NCBI GenBank assembly: GCA_016185245.1
Contig: JACPNZ010000034.1
Coordinates: 1-55,576, forward strand
Length of the DNA: 55,576 bases
Reading direction: 5' to 3'
DNA from: Hyphomicrobiales bacterium
Lineage (GTDB): Bacteria; Pseudomonadota; Alphaproteobacteria; Rhizobiales; Aestuariivirgaceae
The position numbers were made by a program, and so were the translations under genes. This document shows positions 8,550 through 17,921 of this stretch, in pieces; positions within the stretch are counted from its first letter, which is position 1; every line of letters begins with the position of its first letter. The notes beneath the pieces were generated by a model. That model saw only the letters and a list, made by a program, of their open reading frames with translations. It searched no databases and had not been told where the DNA came from.

Positions 8550-8586
8550 GGCTCCGGGCATGGTGTGGGCACCTATCCCCGGAGCC
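8550..8586. promoter_or_regulatory. Inverted repeat in the regulator-metF divergent region
   Basis: GGCTCCGGG (8550-8558) and CCCGGAGCC (8578-8586) are perfect nine-base inverted arms separated by 19 bases, ending 7 bases before the MetF-like start. It could be an operator for the divergent AraC-type regulator or a leader hairpin; its position over the ribosome-binding region allows either. Confidence 0.4.
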
Positions 8587-8593
8587 ACAGCCT

Positions 8594-9493
8594 GTGAACG
8601 CACCCTTCATGCAGAATATGACCGCCGCCGTCTCGACGCTCGACCCCGTTGCCGACTTTCTCAGGCATCTCTCCATCGAAATCACCGCCAGGCAGATCGA
8701 CAAGCTGCCCGTGCTGCACGACCGACTGCCGCCCGGCACCAGGGTGTTCATCGCGCTGATCGACCCGGCCGACGTGGCCGGCCAGCTTGCGGCAGCGAGA
8801 GCGCTGACCCAGGCGGGCTTCACCGCCGTTCCCCATGTTCCGGCGCGTTTCGTGCGCGACCTCGACGATCTCAAGTCGCGCATCGGCGCCTTGGTTCAAG
8901 ACGCCGGGGTAAGCGAAATGCTGGTGCTGGGCGGCGGCGCTCCCCAGCCCGTCGGCGCCTATGACGCGGCGATCCAGATTCTCGAAACCGGCGTGTTCGC
9001 GGCCAACGGGGTCACACGCATCGGCATCGCCGGCCATCCCGAGGGCAATTCCGATATTACCAAAGTTCACGGCGAGGCCATGCTGCTGACGGCATTGAAG
9101 CAGAAGCAGGCCTGGCTCAAATCCGCCGGCATCGACGGTTTCATCGCCACCCAGTTTCTCTTTGAAGCAGGCCCGGTGGCCGACTGGGCCAAGGCCCTGC
9201 GGGCCGATGGCATCGACCTTCCCATCCATGTCGGCGTGCCGGGACCGGCGACCATCAAGACGCTGGTCAAATATGCCGCCATGTGCGGGGTGGGCCAATC
9301 CGCCCGCTTCATCCGCAAGCAGGCGATGAACATCACCAGGCTGCTCACTGTCAACACCCCCGACGATTTCGTGGCCGGACTGGCGGAACTGCATTTCAAC
9401 CGGCCCGACCTGCGCATCGCCGGCGCGCATTTTTATCCTTTCGGCGGTTTCGACAAGCTGTTCGACTGGCTGTCGCCGAAGATGAGACTTTAG
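8594..9493 (+). CDS. MetF-like methylenetetrahydrofolate reductase paralogue
   Basis: A 299-residue single-domain protein of the MetF TIM-barrel family. Family features are the N-terminal SIEITARQ strand, a central LVLGGGAP segment, IGIAGHPEGN, and a FIATQFLFEAG strand, all conserved flavin/folate-site regions. The canonical enzyme reduces 5,10-methylene-THF to 5-methyl-THF using FAD. Sarcosine oxidase, encoded on the opposite strand nearby, makes 5,10-methylene-THF from sarcosine, so this enzyme would send that carbon to methionine. It begins at GTG 8594 (ATG 8609 is an alternative). It may be a specialised paralogue rather than the housekeeping metF. Confidence 0.75.
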   Translation: MNAPFMQNMTAAVSTLDPVADFLRHLSIEITARQIDKLPVLHDRLPPGTRVFIALIDPADVAGQLAAARALTQAGFTAVPHVPARFVRDLDDLKSRIGALVQDAGVSEMLVLGGGAPQPVGAYDAAIQILETGVFAANGVTRIGIAGHPEGNSDITKVHGEAMLLTALKQKQAWLKSAGIDGFIATQFLFEAGPVADWAKALRADGIDLPIHVGVPGPATIKTLVKYAAMCGVGQSARFIRKQAMNITRLLTVNTPDDFVAGLAELHFNRPDLRIAGAHFYPFGGFDKLFDWLSPKMRL

Positions 9494-9570
9494 CGACTGC
9501 GGCGTTAAGACGGATTGCAGCAACGGCCTGGTGGCAGCAATTTGCGCCGGACGTTCGGGGGAGTGGGTGT

Positions 9571-10968
9571 GTGATCGCCGACCAGTCCCGGTCAACGATC
9601 CGCAAAGGGTGTTCGCCGCAGTTGCCTCGTTCAGATCAACATTTCGCGAATTGCCTGCTGCTTCCGGTTGAAACCATTCACCGCGAACTCGATGGCAAGA
9701 TTCTGCTTTCATTGTTCGCCGCGGAAAGAGGATTTCGTACTTTTCTCGGCTTCAAGGGCAACATCGACGCGCCCGGCTTCCCGCCGTCATTTTACATATC
9801 CAAGAGCGTCCGCCGCGGCTCGACCCTGAGAATGATGAAAGGTTTCGGGCACCGGATTGCAGCTCTCGACGAGGAAGGCCTAGTCCGGTTTCGGGGACAG
9901 GGCTTCGCGCTCCGGCTCGATGCGGACGCCCTCAATTTGCCGGAGATTCTTGTCGCCTGGGGCCGCAGCAACGCCGATGACTGGCGGCGCCATGTTCACT
10001 ATCGCGGCACGCCCATTTGCGAGGCCGGCAATCCCAGAATCGATCTTCTGCGTGCCGAACTCCGGTCGTTTCATCAACCGGCGGCGCAACGCTTGCGGGA
10101 GCAGCACGGCCGCTTTGTGCTGTTCAATACGAACTTCGCCATCGTCAACCACTTTATCAAAGGCCATTCGCGTCTCAAGGCGGCAGAGGGTAGTTCGACC
10201 GAAGCCTTCTCGGCGGCAATGACCGGGATCGAGAATCATAAGCGGCAGCTGCTTGATCATTTCCGCGACGCAATTCCGAAACTAGCCGCCGCAGTGGCAC
10301 CCCACAAGATCATTGTCCGGCCGCATCCGTCGGAAGATCCGCGCTTTTGGCACGAAACGGCAAAGGGAATTGGCAACATAACGGTCACCGACACCGGGGA
10401 GGTGATTCCCTGGCTGCTGGCTGCCGCCTGTCTGTTGCACAATGGATGCACCACGGCCGTCGAATCGGCCGTCCTCGGAACACCGACCTTTGCCTACAGG
10501 CCCGTCCGCTCGCCCGACTACGATCTGGAACTTCCCAACGCCGTCAGCACAAACGTCGACGGCGAAACTGCGCTGATATCCTGCATCAAGGCTGTTGTTT
10601 ACGGCCGCGGGACATCCGCTGCGGCACCGGCGCAGAACCTCGACATTCTCAATGAGCACATTGCAAGTCTGGACGGAGCCTATTCTTGTGAACGCATATT
10701 GGACGCGCTGACGGAGCTGCGACGGCGCCCCCAACGGGCTTCGCAAACCGAATTTGTCTTGGCGGGTGCGCGATATGGCTGGCGCCGCCTCAAGAGTCTT
10801 ATCAGGCCCGTCAAGAGGCAGTATGATGCGCGCAAGTTTCCGGACATATCGGCGGATGTCGTGAACGAACGGATCGCGCGATTCAAAATTGCGCTCAATC
10901 GCTTTGAAGGCTGCAGCGCCAGACCGGCCGGTCACAATGTCTTTCTAATCGAAAAACAAACGCGATGA
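9571..10968 (+). CDS. Surface carbohydrate biosynthesis protein (TIGR04396-like)
   Basis: A 465-residue protein. The N-terminal LLLPVETIHRELDGKILLSL motif and C-terminal IVRPHPSEDPRFW, LLAAACLLHNGCTTAVESAV and GTPTFAYRPV motifs are the hallmark of bacterial surface-carbohydrate proteins related to CDP-glycerol/Kdo transferases, with a GT-B-like fold. GTG 9571 follows a GGGGGAG ribosome-binding site. It stands alone between the MetF-like gene and convergent soxG, with no other polysaccharide genes nearby. Base composition is visibly less GC-rich than its neighbours (many TTT, AAA and ATA codons), which suggests acquisition. The substrate is unknown. Confidence 0.7.
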   Translation: MIADQSRSTIRKGCSPQLPRSDQHFANCLLLPVETIHRELDGKILLSLFAAERGFRTFLGFKGNIDAPGFPPSFYISKSVRRGSTLRMMKGFGHRIAALDEEGLVRFRGQGFALRLDADALNLPEILVAWGRSNADDWRRHVHYRGTPICEAGNPRIDLLRAELRSFHQPAAQRLREQHGRFVLFNTNFAIVNHFIKGHSRLKAAEGSSTEAFSAAMTGIENHKRQLLDHFRDAIPKLAAAVAPHKIIVRPHPSEDPRFWHETAKGIGNITVTDTGEVIPWLLAAACLLHNGCTTAVESAVLGTPTFAYRPVRSPDYDLELPNAVSTNVDGETALISCIKAVVYGRGTSAAAPAQNLDILNEHIASLDGAYSCERILDALTELRRRPQRASQTEFVLAGARYGWRRLKSLIRPVKRQYDARKFPDISADVVNERIARFKIALNRFEGCSARPAGHNVFLIEKQTR

Positions 10969-10995
10969 CACCAGTCAGCTGCCGGTGTTGCTATG

Positions 10996-11598
10996 TTAAA
11001 CCGGTGCTGCCTGCCTGCCGAACAGCCTGATCTTGGCCGGTTCCCGCGCCGTCGCCAGCAGGAACTCCCAGGCATAGTCGGCATAGGAGCGGAAGACGTA
11101 GACGTCGAAGATGTTGTCATCGACGACGTGAAGGAGGGCGGCGATCTCGGCAAAGCGCATGCGGCGCACCGCCCCCGGCCCGTAGGAACCATCGATGAGA
11201 TCGAGCGAGGACCCCTTCATCAGGATTTCGCGCGAGCCTTCGCCCTCGAGGCGAATGACGGCGCGCATGTCGGAGACATCGACGGCGAGCGAGTGAATGC
11301 CGGCCAGCGCCGTCCTGAGAGCTGCGAGGAGTTCGGCGGTCCTTCCACCCGGGCAGAGGATCAGCCACTGGTCGATGGAGAGCCACAGCGCTTTGATATC
11401 GCCCCAGGATACGCTGGTGCGCGGCTGAGTAGGTAGCGCCGCGCCGAGCACGTCCTTCGCCGCCGCCATGAACGCGGCATCGCCCGCGCCCCCGCGCAAA
11501 TCGATCATGCCGCGGCCGGTCATTTCGCGAAGACCGATGGCAAGTCCCTGGGGTGCTGCCACATGGCTAAGCGGGCTTTCGACATGAAGCTCAGACAT
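10996..11598 (-). CDS. soxG: Sarcosine oxidase gamma subunit
   Basis: A 200-residue subunit of heterotetrameric sarcosine oxidase. It is the last gene of a minus-strand soxBDAG operon and overlaps the soxA stop by 8 bases. Family features are the N-terminal SPL motif, the WLSIDQWLILCP segment and the DVSDMRAVIRLEGEGSREIL region, which resembles the GcvT barrel end. In the tetramer it packs against alpha and has a structural role. Length and order match the family. The neighbouring carbohydrate gene converges on it with a 27-base gap and no obvious terminator. Confidence 0.9.
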   Translation of the reverse strand: MSELHVESPLSHVAAPQGLAIGLREMTGRGMIDLRGGAGDAAFMAAAKDVLGAALPTQPRTSVSWGDIKALWLSIDQWLILCPGGRTAELLAALRTALAGIHSLAVDVSDMRAVIRLEGEGSREILMKGSSLDLIDGSYGPGAVRRMRFAEIAALLHVVDDNIFDVYVFRSYADYAWEFLLATAREPAKIRLFGRQAAPV

Positions 11599-14500
11599 TC
11601 AGCTTCGCTCCTTCCTTGTCATAGAAGACCGGTTCGACGATCTTGGCACGGACCACCTTGCCTTCCAGCGGGAAGGAGAGGGTTTCGCCCATGCGGGCCC
11701 GGCCGTTCTGGATCAAGGCCATGGCGATGGAACGTCCGAGCGTCGGCGACATGTAGGTGGATGTCACCTGGCCGATCATCTCCATCGGCGGCTTGTCCTT
11801 GACTTCCTTCACCGCATAGGCGCCGTCGGGCAGCACCTCGTTCGGGTCTTCGGTCAGTAGGCCCACCAGCTGCTTGCGGTCCGTGCTCTTCAGATGCGGC
11901 TGCTGCAGCGAGCGCTTGCCGAGGAAGTCGGCCTTCTTCTTGGAGACGAGGCCATCGAGCCCCACGTCATAGGGTGTGGTGGTGCCGTCGGTCTCGTCGC
12001 CAACGACGATATAACCCTTCTCGGCGCGCAGCACATGCAGCGCCTCGGTGCCATAGGGCTCGAGGCCGAACTCGCGGCCCGCCTCGACGATCTCATCCCA
12101 CAAGCCACGCCCCAGATTGGCGGGAGTGGCCACCTCGTAGGAGAGTTCCCCCGAGAAGCTGATGCGATAGACGCGCACCGGATAGGGGCCAAGCCGGCCT
12201 TCGCGGAACGTCATATGCGGCAGGGCCTCATTCGAAAGCTCGAAGTCGGGCGCGAGTTTCGCCAGCACCTCGCGGGCCCGGGGGCCGGCGATGGCGAACT
12301 GCGACCATTGCTCGGTGACCGGAGTGACAAACACCCGGTAGTGGGGCCATTCGGTCTGCAGCCATTCCTCGAGCCAGGCGGCGATGCGGTCGGCCCCGCC
12401 CGAAGTCGTGTGCATGAGGAAATGGTCGTCGGCCAGACGCACGGTGACGCCGTCGTCGGTGAGGAAGCCGAGCTCGTTCAGCATCAGGCCGTAGCGGCAG
12501 CGCCCGACCTTGAGCGTCGAGAAGGTATTGGTATACATGCGGTCGAGGAACTCGGCGGCGTCGGGCCCCTTGATCTCGATCTTGCCCAGCGTCGAGGCAT
12601 CGAGCAGGCCCACCTTGTTCCGCACACAGAGGATTTCGCGATTGATCGCGGCATGCTTGTCCTCAGCCGTGCGCGGATAAGTATAGGCGCGGCGCCACTG
12701 GCCGACCGGCTCCACCACCGCACCCCGGTCCACATGCCATTGGTAGACGGCGGTGCGGCGGATCGGCAGAAATAGCTTCTTGGTCAGCGTGCCCGCAATC
12801 GCGCCAAAGGAAAAGGGCGTATAGGGTGGCCGGAAGGTGGTGACGCCGATTTCCGGGATCGTCTTGCCGGTGGCTTCCGCCAAGACGCCGAGGCCATTGA
12901 TATTCGACGTCTTGCCCTGGTCGGTCGCCATGCCGAAGGTCGTATAGCGCTTGGTATGCTCGACCGATTCGTAGCCCTCGCGTTGGGCCAGTTCCAGGTC
13001 GGCGGCGGTGACATCGTTCTGGAAATCGATGAAGTGCTTGTTGCCTTCGTTGTACTTGCCGGTGGCGGGGGCGAACCACAAAGCTTCGAGCCGCTTCTGC
13101 TTCGGCTGTTCGGCTATTGGCGCAACGCGGCCGGATGGCTTGCCGGCGGCTTTCTCGCCTGCCGCATGGGCCTCGGCGAGCATGTTGGACAGTTCGAAAG
13201 TACCGTTGGCCGCACCCACGGCGGCAATGGCATCGGCGTGCCGGTCGGGGCGGAAGGCCTGCAGCGCATCGTCGAAGCGGATCTTGCCGCCATTGTGGCA
13301 CCACAGGTGCAGGGCCGGATTCCAGCCGCCCGACATGGCGATGAAATCGCACTCGACCTTGCGCTCAGAAATGACCCGGCCCTGGCCCCTCCGGTAGGCA
13401 GCGACCTTCACGTCGCCGATGCCGAGGCCACCGAGGCTCGTATGCACCGCGGAAATGATCGAACTCGTGGCAATATCGATGCCGGCGGCGCGCGCGGCAT
13501 TGGGCAGTTCGCCCTCGGCGCGGGCCCGCGAGTCGACGACGCGGATGCCGACGCCTGCCATGTGCAAGGTGAGTGCGGTCAGATAGGCGTCGTCATTGTT
13601 GGTGAACACCACGCCCTGGGCGCCAGGCGCCACCCCGTAGCGCTCGACCATGGCGCGGGCGGCAGAAGCGAGCATCACGCCTGGCCGGTCGTTGTTGGCG
13701 AAAGCGATGGGCCGCTCGATGGCGCCGCTTGCCAGGATCACGTAGGCAGCCCGCACCTTCCACAACCGGTGGCGCGGCGTTCCCGCGGCCAGGAGGGCTG
13801 GGTCATGGTCGGCAACGCGCTCGAACAGCATGAGATGATTGTGGTGCCAGTGCCCGACCACGGTGGTGCGCGAAAGCACATGCACATTCTCGGCCTCGGC
13901 GAGGGCTTGGGTCTTCTCTTTCACCCATTCGGTCTGCGGCCTGCCGTCGATCGTGCCGCCGGCGATGTCGGCAAGGCCGCCGAAAAGCGGATTTTCATCG
14001 GCGATGATGACGCGCGCGCCCGCTGCGGTGGCGGCTTCCGCTGCGGCGAGCCCGGCAACGCCGGCCCCCACCACCAGCACGTCGCAATGCACGTGGATTT
14101 GCTCGTAGGTATCGGGATCGCGGCCGACCGGCGCCTTGCCGAGACCGGCGGCACGGCGGATGAAGGGCTCGTAGACATGCTTCCAGAAGCGCTTCGGCCA
14201 CATGAAGGTCTTGTAGTAGAAGCCGCTGGGGAAAAGCCGCGAGAACTTGTTGTTGATGGCGCTCACGTCGAAATCGAGCGACGGCCAGCGGTTCTGGCTC
14301 ACCGCCGTGAGGCCGTCGTAGAGCTCGACCTGGGTCGCCCGCAGATTGGGCTCGTGCCGGGCGCCGTCGCCAACGCCGACGAGGGCATTCATTTCCTCCG
14401 AACCGAGGCCCACCACGCCGCGTGGCCGGTGATACTTGAAGCTGCGTCCCAAAACGCGCTGGCCGGTGGCCATCACGGCCGCGGCCACCGTATCTCCGGC

Positions 14501-14599
14501 GAAACCTGTGAGATGCTTGCCGTCGAAGGTGAAACTCACTTTGCGGGCGCGGTCGATACGGCTGCCGCCGTGAGCCAGGCGATAGGGCTTGTTGCTCAT
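11591..14599 (-). CDS. soxA: Sarcosine oxidase alpha subunit
   Basis: A 1002-residue alpha subunit of the cytoplasmic tetrameric enzyme. It begins with a ferredoxin-like N-terminal domain (about residues 10-105), then an FAD/NAD-binding Rossmann segment (VLVVGAGVAGLAAAEAA, around residue 170) and an ending GcvT-like folate-binding domain (about 600-1000). The complex oxidises sarcosine to glycine and H2O2, passing the methyl carbon to THF as 5,10-methylene-THF. Start ATG 14599 gives the normal family length. It overlaps soxD by 4 bases, so translation is coupled. Confidence 0.93.
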   Translation of the reverse strand: MSNKPYRLAHGGSRIDRARKVSFTFDGKHLTGFAGDTVAAAVMATGQRVLGRSFKYHRPRGVVGLGSEEMNALVGVGDGARHEPNLRATQVELYDGLTAVSQNRWPSLDFDVSAINNKFSRLFPSGFYYKTFMWPKRFWKHVYEPFIRRAAGLGKAPVGRDPDTYEQIHVHCDVLVVGAGVAGLAAAEAATAAGARVIIADENPLFGGLADIAGGTIDGRPQTEWVKEKTQALAEAENVHVLSRTTVVGHWHHNHLMLFERVADHDPALLAAGTPRHRLWKVRAAYVILASGAIERPIAFANNDRPGVMLASAARAMVERYGVAPGAQGVVFTNNDDAYLTALTLHMAGVGIRVVDSRARAEGELPNAARAAGIDIATSSIISAVHTSLGGLGIGDVKVAAYRRGQGRVISERKVECDFIAMSGGWNPALHLWCHNGGKIRFDDALQAFRPDRHADAIAAVGAANGTFELSNMLAEAHAAGEKAAGKPSGRVAPIAEQPKQKRLEALWFAPATGKYNEGNKHFIDFQNDVTAADLELAQREGYESVEHTKRYTTFGMATDQGKTSNINGLGVLAEATGKTIPEIGVTTFRPPYTPFSFGAIAGTLTKKLFLPIRRTAVYQWHVDRGAVVEPVGQWRRAYTYPRTAEDKHAAINREILCVRNKVGLLDASTLGKIEIKGPDAAEFLDRMYTNTFSTLKVGRCRYGLMLNELGFLTDDGVTVRLADDHFLMHTTSGGADRIAAWLEEWLQTEWPHYRVFVTPVTEQWSQFAIAGPRAREVLAKLAPDFELSNEALPHMTFREGRLGPYPVRVYRISFSGELSYEVATPANLGRGLWDEIVEAGREFGLEPYGTEALHVLRAEKGYIVVGDETDGTTTPYDVGLDGLVSKKKADFLGKRSLQQPHLKSTDRKQLVGLLTEDPNEVLPDGAYAVKEVKDKPPMEMIGQVTSTYMSPTLGRSIAMALIQNGRARMGETLSFPLEGKVVRAKIVEPVFYDKEGAKLNV

Positions 14600-14949
14600 G
14601 GCTTGGTCCCTGCCGCGAGTCTTTGGCGGAAATACTCCGCCCATGGACCGTTGGCCTGCTCCATCAGTTCGCGTGGCGGCAGTTCGGCGATGCCATAGAA
14701 CGCCTTGAACTCGAGGGTCAGCGTGTCGCGCGCCGCGTGAAACCACTTGCCGCAGCCGCGGTCGCAGCGCCAGCGCTCGAAATGCAGGCCCTTGGGATTG
14801 TGGCGGATGAACAGATAGTCGCGCTGCTCCGCGTCGCTGATGTTGGCCGGATCATGGCTGGCGGGGCGGCGCACATGGGCCTGGCCGCCGGCATGGAAAT
14901 CGGTTTCGTCGCCTTCCGCACCGCACACCGGGCATTTCACCACAAGCAT
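14596..14949 (-). CDS. soxD: Sarcosine oxidase delta subunit
   Basis: A 117-residue protein with a zinc-site pattern: C6 and C9 (VKCPVCG), and C62 and C66 (RCDRGCGKWF), with nearby histidines H50 and H56. Corynebacterial SoxD binds zinc through equivalent cysteines and one histidine. It has the family TDFHAGGQAHVRRP and YLFIRHNPKG motifs. Start ATG 14949 leaves 11 bases after the soxB stop; the end overlaps soxA by 4 bases. It is a structural subunit. Confidence 0.92.
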   Translation of the reverse strand: MLVVKCPVCGAEGDETDFHAGGQAHVRRPASHDPANISDAEQRDYLFIRHNPKGLHFERWRCDRGCGKWFHAARDTLTLEFKAFYGIAELPPRELMEQANGPWAEYFRQRLAAGTKP

Positions 14950-14960
14950 GTCGCGTCCTC

Positions 14961-16214
14961 CTAGTGCGCCACCGCGGCGGCGACGCTTTCGTCGATGAGG
15001 CGCCCCTCGGCAAAGCGGTTGAGGCCGAAGGGCTCGGCGATCGGGTGCGGCCGGTCGTTGGCGATGGTATCGGCGAACACGAAGCCCGAGCCGGGGATCG
15101 ACTTGAAACCGCCCGTGCCCCAGCCGCAATTGACATAGAGGCCGTCGATGTCGGTCTTGCCGATGATCGGCGAACGGTCGCCGGTCATGTCGACGATGCC
15201 GCCCCACATGCGCAACATCCGAAGCCGTGAAATGATCGGAAAAGTCTCGACCAGCGCCGTGATGGTGTGCTCGAGCGCCGGGAAGGAACCGCGCTGCGAA
15301 TAATTGTTGTAGGAGTCGGTGCCGCCGCCGATCACCAGCTCACCCTTGTCGGACTGGCTGATGTAGCCGTGCACCGTATTGGCCATCACCACGCAGTCAA
15401 TGACCGGCTTGATCGGCTCCGACACCAGCGCCTGCAGGCACTGGCTCTCGATCGGCATGCGCTGGCCCGCCATGTCCATGATGGTCGAGACATGGCCGGC
15501 GGTGACCACGCCGATCTTCCTGGTGCGGATGGTCCCCCTGGTGGTTTCGAGTCCGGTGACGCGGTTGCCGTCGCGCTGGATACCGATCACTTCGCAGTTC
15601 TGGATGATGTCGACGCCCAGGCCGTCGGCACCGCGGGCATAGCCCCAGGCGACCGCGTCGTGGCGGCCGGTGCCGCCGCGCGGCTGGTAATAGGCGCCGA
15701 GGATCGGATAGCGGCAGTTGGAATCGTCGTTGATGATCGGCACGATCTCCTTCACCTCGGCGGGGGTGATCATGCGACAATCGAGGCCGGCCAGCCGGTT
15801 GGCGTGGGCGGTGCGCTTGAAGGCGCGGAACTCATGCTCGGTCTGGCATAGCATGACGACGCCGCGCGGGCTGAACATCACGTTGAAATTGAGTTCCTGG
15901 GAGAGGTTTTCGTAGAGGGAGCGGGCAAGCTCGTAGATGGCGATCGAGGCATCCTGTAGGTAGTTGGAACGGATGATGGTGGTATTGCGTCCGGTATTGC
16001 CACCGCCGAGCCAGCCCTTCTCGACCACCGCTATGTTGGTCATCTGGTGGTTCTTGGCGAGATAGTAGGCGGTGGCGAGCCCATGGCCGCCGGCCCCTAC
16101 GATCACCGCATCGTATTCCGGCTTGGGATTGGGCGACCGCCAGGCCCGTTCCCAGTCCTTGTGGTAGTTCATGGCGTTGCGCGCGAGCGAGAAGACGGAA
16201 TAGCGCGGTTTCAT
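14961..16214 (-). CDS. soxB: Sarcosine oxidase beta subunit
   Basis: A 417-residue flavoprotein carrying the sarcosine oxidation site. The dinucleotide-binding motif is VIVGAGGHGLATAYYLA (about residues 37-53), and the GRNTTIIRSNYL loop follows. H185 in GTGRHDAVAWG matches the histidine that carries covalent FMN in characterised tetrameric enzymes; this equivalence is from memory of the family. First gene of soxBDAG. The 156-base region upstream, shared with divergent ccmI, must contain its promoter; no clear operator was seen. Confidence 0.92.
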   Translation of the reverse strand: MKPRYSVFSLARNAMNYHKDWERAWRSPNPKPEYDAVIVGAGGHGLATAYYLAKNHQMTNIAVVEKGWLGGGNTGRNTTIIRSNYLQDASIAIYELARSLYENLSQELNFNVMFSPRGVVMLCQTEHEFRAFKRTAHANRLAGLDCRMITPAEVKEIVPIINDDSNCRYPILGAYYQPRGGTGRHDAVAWGYARGADGLGVDIIQNCEVIGIQRDGNRVTGLETTRGTIRTRKIGVVTAGHVSTIMDMAGQRMPIESQCLQALVSEPIKPVIDCVVMANTVHGYISQSDKGELVIGGGTDSYNNYSQRGSFPALEHTITALVETFPIISRLRMLRMWGGIVDMTGDRSPIIGKTDIDGLYVNCGWGTGGFKSIPGSGFVFADTIANDRPHPIAEPFGLNRFAEGRLIDESVAAAVAH

Positions 16215-16370
16215 GGATCGGGTCCCTCGGGCTGCGGCTATCTAACAAATGGGGGGAGTGCCGACCAAGGGATTTCCGACGCCCCAATGCTGCCATGCGA
16301 CAATGCGACCCGAAATGAATTGCCCGGATGAATTGCATTCCTGCCGGGTAAGGGAATATCTCATACCGCG

Positions 16371-17468
16371 ATGACGATCTGGGTGATCTTTGCCTTTCTG
16401 ACGGCGACCGTGATGGCCGGTCTGCTGCTGCCGGTACTGCGGCGCCGGGAAGGGCCGGCGGCGGCACGTGCCGACTACGATCTGGCGGTGTTTCGCGATC
16501 AGCTTGCCGAACTGGAGCGTGACGCAGCCCGCGGCGCCATAGCGCCCGCCGAAGCGCAAGCCGCCGGCAACGAGATTGCCCGCCGGCTGATCGCAGCCTC
16601 GGCTCCGGCGGCCGCCACTCCTTCTCGCCGCGCCGCCCCTATTGTCGCGCTCGCCGGGGCGCTGCTCATTCCTGTGATTGCGTTGCCGCTTTACCTGAGC
16701 CGGGGAAGGCCGGCCCTTCCCGACGTGCCGTACGCCGAAAGGCTGGCTAATGCCGTCGCCAATCGGGATTTCGACGCGCTCGTCGCCAAAGTCGAAGCCC
16801 ATCTTGTCAAACAGCCCGACGACATCGCCGGCTGGAAGGTGCTGGCGCCCGCCTATCGCCAGGCCCAGCGCTGGGATGACGCGGCCCGTGCCTTCAAACG
16901 GATTATCGAGTTGAGCCGGCCGGATGCCGGAACCTTCTCGGACTATGGCGAGATGCTGGTTTTCGCCAATCAGGGCATGGTGGCAGCCGAGGCGGCCAAG
17001 GCCTTCGCCGATGCTCTGAAGATCGAGCCAAAGCTTCCCACAGCTCGATTTTTCGCAGCCGTGGCGCTGAAGCAGGAAGGCAAGACCTAGGAGGCGCGCG
17101 CCGCGCTTGCCGCCTTTCTCGCCGAGACGCCGGCCGGTGCTCCCTGGCGGGCCATGCTCGAAGCGGAGCTGAAGGACCTCGATTCCAGGCCCCCGCCCTT
17201 GAGCCAGGATCAACTTTCGGCCGGCGCCAACATGAGCGCCGCCGACCGTGACAAGACGGTCCGTTCGATGGTCGACGGGCTCGAAGCGAAACTCAGGGCC
17301 AACGGCGACGATCTCGAAGGCTGGCAACGCCTGATCCGGGCCCGTATGGTGCTTAACGAAATGGACAAGACGATGGAGGCACTCGCCACGGCGCGCGCCC
17401 AGTTCAAGGATAGGCCCGCCGCCCTTGCCACTCTCGACGGTCTGGCCAAAGACATCGGTATGCCGTAG
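16371..17468 (+). pseudogene. ccmI: ccmI (cycH) interrupted by an in-frame amber stop
   Basis: Codons 1-239 encode the CcmI N-terminus: two membrane helices (residues 4-22 and about 90-107), a conserved ADYDLAVFRDQLAELERD motif, then TPR repeats. TAG at 17088-17090 ends the frame, but the same frame continues without other stops (EARAALAAFLAETPAGAPWR...) through the last TPRs to 17468, for a total of 365 residues, normal for CcmI. CAG to TAG would be one transition. CcmI presents apocytochrome c to the CcmFH ligase. The N-terminal part alone, or a restart at ATG 17154, might keep partial function. A sequencing error is the main alternative. Confidence 0.82.
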
Positions 17469-17477
17469 CTGACGCCC

Positions 17478-17921
17478 ATGACCCGTAGACAGAAGCGCAT
17501 TGCGGTAATCCTTGGCGAACTGGCGGTGCTCGGCATCGCCTTGGGGCTGGTGCTCTATGCGCTGCGCGATTCGATCGTGTTCTTCTACACCCCGAGCGAA
17601 ATGGCCGAGAAGAATGTGGCGCCGGGCCAGCGCCTGCGCGTAGGTGGTTTGGTCGAAAAGGGAAGCTGGAAGAAGGGCGAGGGGACGGTGAGTAGCTTCG
17701 TCGTTACCGATACGATAAAGTCCGTCACCGTGACCTACAACGGCCAGTTGCCCGATCTCTTCCGCGAAGGCCAGGGCGCGGTGGTGGAGGGCGTGCTCGA
17801 CGCCAGCGGCACCTTCGTCGCCGACACGGTGCTCGCCAAGCACGACGAGAAATACATGCCCAAGGATCTCGCCGATAAGCTCAAGGAGAAGGGCGTGTGG
17901 AAGGATGGGCAGGGGTCATGA
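17478..17921 (+). CDS. ccmE: Cytochrome c haem chaperone CcmE
   Basis: A 147-residue protein with one N-terminal anchor (residues 9-29) and a periplasmic beta-barrel. H122 in [11 protein letters not shown] is the conserved covalent haem ligand, with Y126 beside it. CcmE receives haem at CcmC and gives it to the CcmF/CcmH ligase. It starts 9 bases after the ccmI end and overlaps ccmF (ATGA). The gene appears intact, so the amber stop in ccmI has not been followed by visible decay here. Confidence 0.95.
   Translation: MTRRQKRIAVILGELAVLGIALGLVLYALRDSIVFFYTPSEMAEKNVAPGQRLRVGGLVEKGSWKKGEGTVSSFVVTDTIKSVTVTYNGQLPDLFREGQGAVVEGVLDASGTFVADTVLAKHDEKYMPKDLADKLKEKGVWKDGQGS

Noticed and set aside
17154-17468. 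A separate small gene at the ccmI 3' end
   Set aside because: It is in the same frame as ccmI and continues its TPR sequence through the amber codon, so it is the other part of one gene.
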